From Bretschneidera sinensis (Eukaryota > Streptophyta > Magnoliopsida > Brassicales > Akaniaceae): a stretch of DNA of 64,000 nucleotides. The position numbers and the translations under genes were made by a program. Below are positions 60,531 through 64,000 of this stretch, piece after piece; position 1 is the stretch's first letter; every line of letters starts with the position of its first letter. The stretch is from the NCBI GenBank assembly GCA_023935145.1, contig CM043700.1, forward strand, positions 99,924,400 to 99,988,399, written 5' to 3'. Under the pieces are notes generated by a model that did not search any database, had not been told where the DNA came from, and saw only the letters and a program-made list of their open reading frames with translations.

Positions 60531-61287
60531 TTCAGTAATAAAAAATCTTTCTTGAAGTGCCCCGATTTCCCATAATGAAAGAAGAAAACCTTAGTCTTCT
60601 TATTCTTGGAAGACTTTGTAGGTTAGTTATTTCTCTTGTGAGAATCCAGAGAGTTCTTCTTTGAAGTCTCTCATTTCACTACTGTATTAATTTTAGAGAG
60701 GGCTTCTTCCTTGCATTCTTTTCACAAGTCCTCCTCAATGCGGAGATGATTGCTTAACTCTTCAAGAGTCAAGTCTTCCTTTTGGTGTTTTAAAAGATTC
60801 CTGAATTTTTTTCAGAGAGGAGATAGTTTGTCTATAATGGTTATGACCATTATGGTTTTATCAATTTTCATATTATGTTAAGAGAATTGATTAAGAATGG
60901 TTTTTATCTCACTAAAATGATCCATAATAGAACGAGAATCAAGCATTTGATAAGAATTAAACTTAGAAATTATAAAATGCTTACTTGCAGCGTCCTCCTT
61001 TATGTACCTTACTTGCAGTAAATCCCCTAACTCCTTTGAAGTCTTCACATTATGGTGGGCATCAAATAGGTTGCTGGACATTGCATTCAAGATGTTCCCA
61101 TTACAGATATCATCATCTTGATCCATTTTCTTCCTATCTCGAGTATGGGCAATTGGCACATTTTTTACAGGCTTAGTCCTTAGAGAAGTAATCACATAGT
61201 ACACGCAGCGATGTTAGGGGAAAAATATTTTATTTTGCCAGCGATAAAAGTTTCCATCATCTCCAACTTGTTGAAGTCTAGTGCCAT
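60531..61287 (-). pseudogene. Copia-5 gag with zinc knuckle Cys lost
   Basis: ATG at 61287 opens MALDFNKLEMMETFIAGKI, the usual gag start of this copia type, soon followed by stops. 60878-61204 carries ASKHFIISKFNSYQMLDSRS and DHFSEIKTILNQ. Near 60560-60600 the knuckle reads FFHYGKSGHFKKDF: all three Cys of the CCHC box are replaced (Phe, Tyr, Phe) while His and the spacing remain. Confidence 0.8.
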
Positions 61288-61350
61288 ATCTCTCAGAGAA
61301 CTCAAAGGGTAGTCATTTTGACAAACAAATGAATTAAACCTCAGGATTGT

Positions 61351-62067
61351 TGAGAGAATTTTAGAGGGTTTGTTTATCAAATGACAAGAAATAATGAGAT
61401 ATTAGGCTTCAAGGCACCACTAATTGCTTTTCTTAAGATTTAATTCGCCCCTCCATGGTGTAAGAAGATTGACAACGGATTTCTTATAAGATACATTAAA
61501 GCTCTATTGTTGTTTTGTATTTTACACTTGTGAAGAACAACCCACACTAGCTTCTATGAGTTTATGGATATAGAACTTGTGTTTAGAAATTTGCATAATT
61601 TCTAAACACAAGATGATAAATTTTTGAGAGAAAAGATAAGAAGAAGAAGAAAGAATTATATATGAAAATTTTGTAAAAAATGGGAGTTATCCAACCTTTT
61701 TATAGAGCTACTAAGTGTCTCTTCACAAGAGACACTTTGGTTCAGTAATCAACTGAAATAACTGTCATTTAATGTAAAAAAAAAATTGAATTTTTGTTTT
61801 TCCAATTAACTAGGTCTTTGGTACATTGGATTATGCCTTATAAAATTCACTTTAACAATCAAGTATCGGGTTTACAGTCAACTATGGTTATACCACAATT
61901 GACTATCCAAACTTTTTGTCCTATTTTTGGACACTTACAATAGATTGTTTTATTCCGTCAATCGACTGTCCATGAACCAAGCTGAATTTTTCCTTCCTTT
62001 CTCTTTTCCTTTAATTTTCTAAATCATTCGAAACTTAAACCATGTTTTATTTTGGAAATCATCAACA
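61351..62067 (-). repeat. Copia-5 5' LTR
   Basis: 717 bp. The minus strand starts TGTTGATGATTTCC and ends ATTCTCTCA. It contains four or five CAGTCGACT-like words at 61800-61970 and a GAA-rich tract near 61640. The expected primer site next to it is not clear. Confidence 0.82.
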
Positions 62068-62072
62068 TATGG

Positions 62073-63799
62073 GAGCCCCCCTTATATAGTGGTTGGGACT
62101 TGAGTCCTATTAGGAAAAATATTATTCTAATGCCTTGTTATAAGATAATTAGAGTTCTTATTTTGACTAGGTTTTAGTGGCAAAATTAATCGATTGTCTA
62201 TAGATGAGATTTTATAGTTTGCCCATTTTTCTTGAATGTAATGTGCCAGCCTCTAGTTGAACTCTATATTTTTAACTACTTCACTACTAGAAGCACATGT
62301 TTTACCTAAGACAAATCGTTATTCTTTTTTCCTATGGTACGATAGACTTAACTAACGTGAAGGTTAGCTAAGGATTATAAACAAAACTTAAAAACTCTTT
62401 TATCTTCCTCCAACCATTTCAAAATAGGCTGCAAATCACATTTTATGCCATCATCAATTCATTGTAATATAAAATGTTTTGTGTGTTTAATTGGTTCTAG
62501 TTACTATTCTTTTGTTCATTTTAACCTACAAATTAGTACTAGTAATCTCTTCTACGATTTTTCACCAATTTTTTTTTCTTTCTGATGTGACCAAAATAAT
62601 ACACCATAGTAGAAATCAGACACGTTGCCTGTTAATAACTTAAGAGTAGCAAAGTGACTCGGATTGGCCGCGGAGACGTACACATGATCATACCTTCTAA
62701 CACCATTATGAGACAACTCACAAGAAAGCCATCCCTCCAAGTACGAAGAGTTGTCTGTTGTGAGGCACGAAGGATGGGTGTCTTAGCTAAACAGTCCCAT
62801 GTTCGGGAAAGTCATCCAAAGTACACGCCAATGCCTATATAAAGGCAGTATAAGTAGAAGAAAAAGAGAAAAAGGAGATAGACATTCATACACAAATGTG
62901 AACAAACCATAGAAGAAAATGTAGAATTCAAACAGGATCAAATATACTCTAAAAATGTAGAATCCAGATAAAACCCTATGTACATGGAGAAAACATTCGA
63001 GGAACAAAGAGAATTATCCCAACTCTCTCCTCCTTCTAAATATTCTTTCACCTTCACGCCATTTCTTTATTTACCTCAACAAGTGTGTGCTGATTTGATT
63101 GTCGGAGAGTCCTCCCCAGAGTATAAAACTCTAGGAGACTTCTTTTGTAAGAATACAGATGGTTTCAACCCAAATGAGCGTCCTAATCCGAGACTTGTCC
63201 ACATTGATCTTTATCAACCCCCTTGAAGGTCACTGAAAACCAAACATCATCGTCCACTTTTTTGACATCAACACCATCATTCCATGTTTTTTTGTTAGTC
63301 TAAACAATACTATTATATCACAAAAGGTTAAAGAACCAACTATGAAAACTGATGACATAAGGATTAAATTTACATTACATTACCATAAACTCAACAAACG
63401 ATTGCTTCTTTTAAAAAAAATTTAATTAAAATAATTATATTCACATTTCTCATGTTCATAAATTTTTTAATAATGAAGAAAAAATGGCTTTGTTTTAAAT
63501 TGTATTATTTCCTTTTTCTTTTCTTTTTTAAAATTTAAAATTGTCGCATATACTTTATATGTAGGTCCACTCAATGCTATGTCTTGCCGAGCCTAGAAAC
63601 CCGGAAGGAGACGAAGCACTCCGTTCGACGACACGTTACATTCCCACTCTCCTCTCCAAAAACCACACAAAAAAAAAAAAAAAAAATTCAAGTAACGTTA
63701 ACACACGTCCTCTGCCCACTTTCAAGCTTCAATTTTTTATCATCCACTTCAAGCAGACAAGAATACAAATGCCATAAACGCAGAGGAGCCTGGAAAATT
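62073..63799. other. Unclassified DNA, partly LTR-like, upstream of the edge gene
   Basis: 62385-62490 is the relative of 17010-17110. 62640-63230 has features of a gypsy LTR (TATA-like GCCTATATAAAGGC near 62835, then a GTCGGAGAGTCCTCCCC segment near 63100), but no second copy or ends were found. 63240-63660 is AT-rich, and an A run (about 63667-63684) precedes the first exon of the gene. Confidence 0.45.
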
Positions 63800-63961
63800 A
63801 TGGCGGCAGTTATTACCTGTAATTTTGCATCGGTCTTCCTTCCGAGTCGACTCGGTGACTCCAGGCATTGCTTCTTCAAATCCTTCAAACCCATCTGTAG
63901 ACGCGCTTTCGCCTTCAAATTTCGTGCTTCTTCTACCGCCTTCGTCGAAACCAACGCCACG
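63800..63961 (+). CDS. First exon of a putative organelle-targeted protein (partial)
   Basis: ATG at 63800 (AAATTATGGCGG) opens 54 codons: MAAVITCNFASVFLPSRLGD, followed by SRHCFFKSFKP and RRAFAFKFRASSTAFVE. The exon ends in phase 0 at a donor ACG|GTACG (63962). It is rich in Ser, Ala, Phe and Arg, poor in acidic residues, and has the MAA opening common in chloroplast transit peptides. GC content is visibly higher than in the flanks, as for a real plant exon. The mature protein lies beyond the window, so the gene cannot be named. It could instead be a mitochondrial presequence or a chance frame. Confidence 0.6.
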
Positions 63962-64000
63962 GTACGATTCTCCTATGCCAATTTATTTGTTTCAGTTGCA

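Larger units (their letters stand above)
44398..62067 (-). mobile_element. Copia-5: old Ty1-copia element carrying nested insertions
   Basis: Related LTRs lie at 44398-44962 and 61351-62067. TATGG occurs at 44393-44397 and again at 62068-62072. Between them, minus-strand gag, protease, integrase and RT (58046-61287) continue across a gypsy insertion (46589-58040) into RVFRYLNK (46552-46588). After a palindromic insert come RNase H and the polypurine tract (44963-44976, GGTGTGGGAT). Removing the gypsy element restores the reading frame. The left LTR lacks about five terminal bases. All coding parts are broken. Confidence 0.85.

Noticed and set aside
63688..63960. Minus-strand 90-codon open frame at the right edge
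   Set aside because: Antisense to the exon at 63800-63961, which has a better start context and splice donor.

Overview
This 64 kb window looks like repeat-rich intergenic DNA from a eudicot plant nucleus. It is AT-rich and dominated by decayed Ty1-copia and Ty3-gypsy retrotransposons primed by initiator-Met tRNA. It also carries a large Mutator-like DNA transposon (MULE), a LINE tail and several solo or partial LTRs. The only plausible ordinary host gene is the first exon of a putatively organelle-targeted protein at the right edge (63800 onward, + strand).

Layout, left to right. 1-1.4 kb: a decayed 'putative plant transposon protein' pseudogene, followed by eight CAGTCGACTG-like words. 1.76-8.2 kb: a minus-strand copia element (copia-1) with one LTR and a His/Asn-rich in-frame tandem repeat. 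8.75-9.12 kb: an LTR-like block. 9.85-14.33 kb: a complete copia element (copia-2) with both LTRs and a perfect 5-bp target duplication, whose catalytic sites are destroyed. 14.3-17.9 kb: gene-free, with a truncated tRNA-Lys. 17.886-36.983 kb: the MULE, with long inverted repeats, a FAR1-type transposase on the minus strand, a GRF zinc-finger/membrane gene on the plus strand facing it, and captured exons resembling ceramide synthase (LAG1/LOH) and ribosomal protein eL31. A 7.26-kb copia element (copia-3) sits inside its left inverted repeat and a solo LTR lies near its right one. 37-44.4 kb: fragments (gypsy gag, copia pol, LINE 3' end). 44.4-62.07 kb: copia-5, interrupted by a palindromic LTR-derived insert and by an 11.45-kb chromodomain-type gypsy element, which itself contains a truncated LTR. 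62.1-63.8 kb: unclassified DNA, partly LTR-like, ahead of the edge gene.

The most interesting object is the MULE. Removing the two later insertions leaves about 10.6 kb, with two convergent genes reading inward from opposite ends, as in maize MuDR. Here the second gene encodes a GRF zinc finger, coiled coil and C-terminal membrane segment. The element also carries foreign exons, as Pack-MULEs do, but it still has its own (now broken) transposase. Element boundaries were read by eye from matching termini, target duplications and restored reading frames. Family assignments come from protein motifs, not from a database search.
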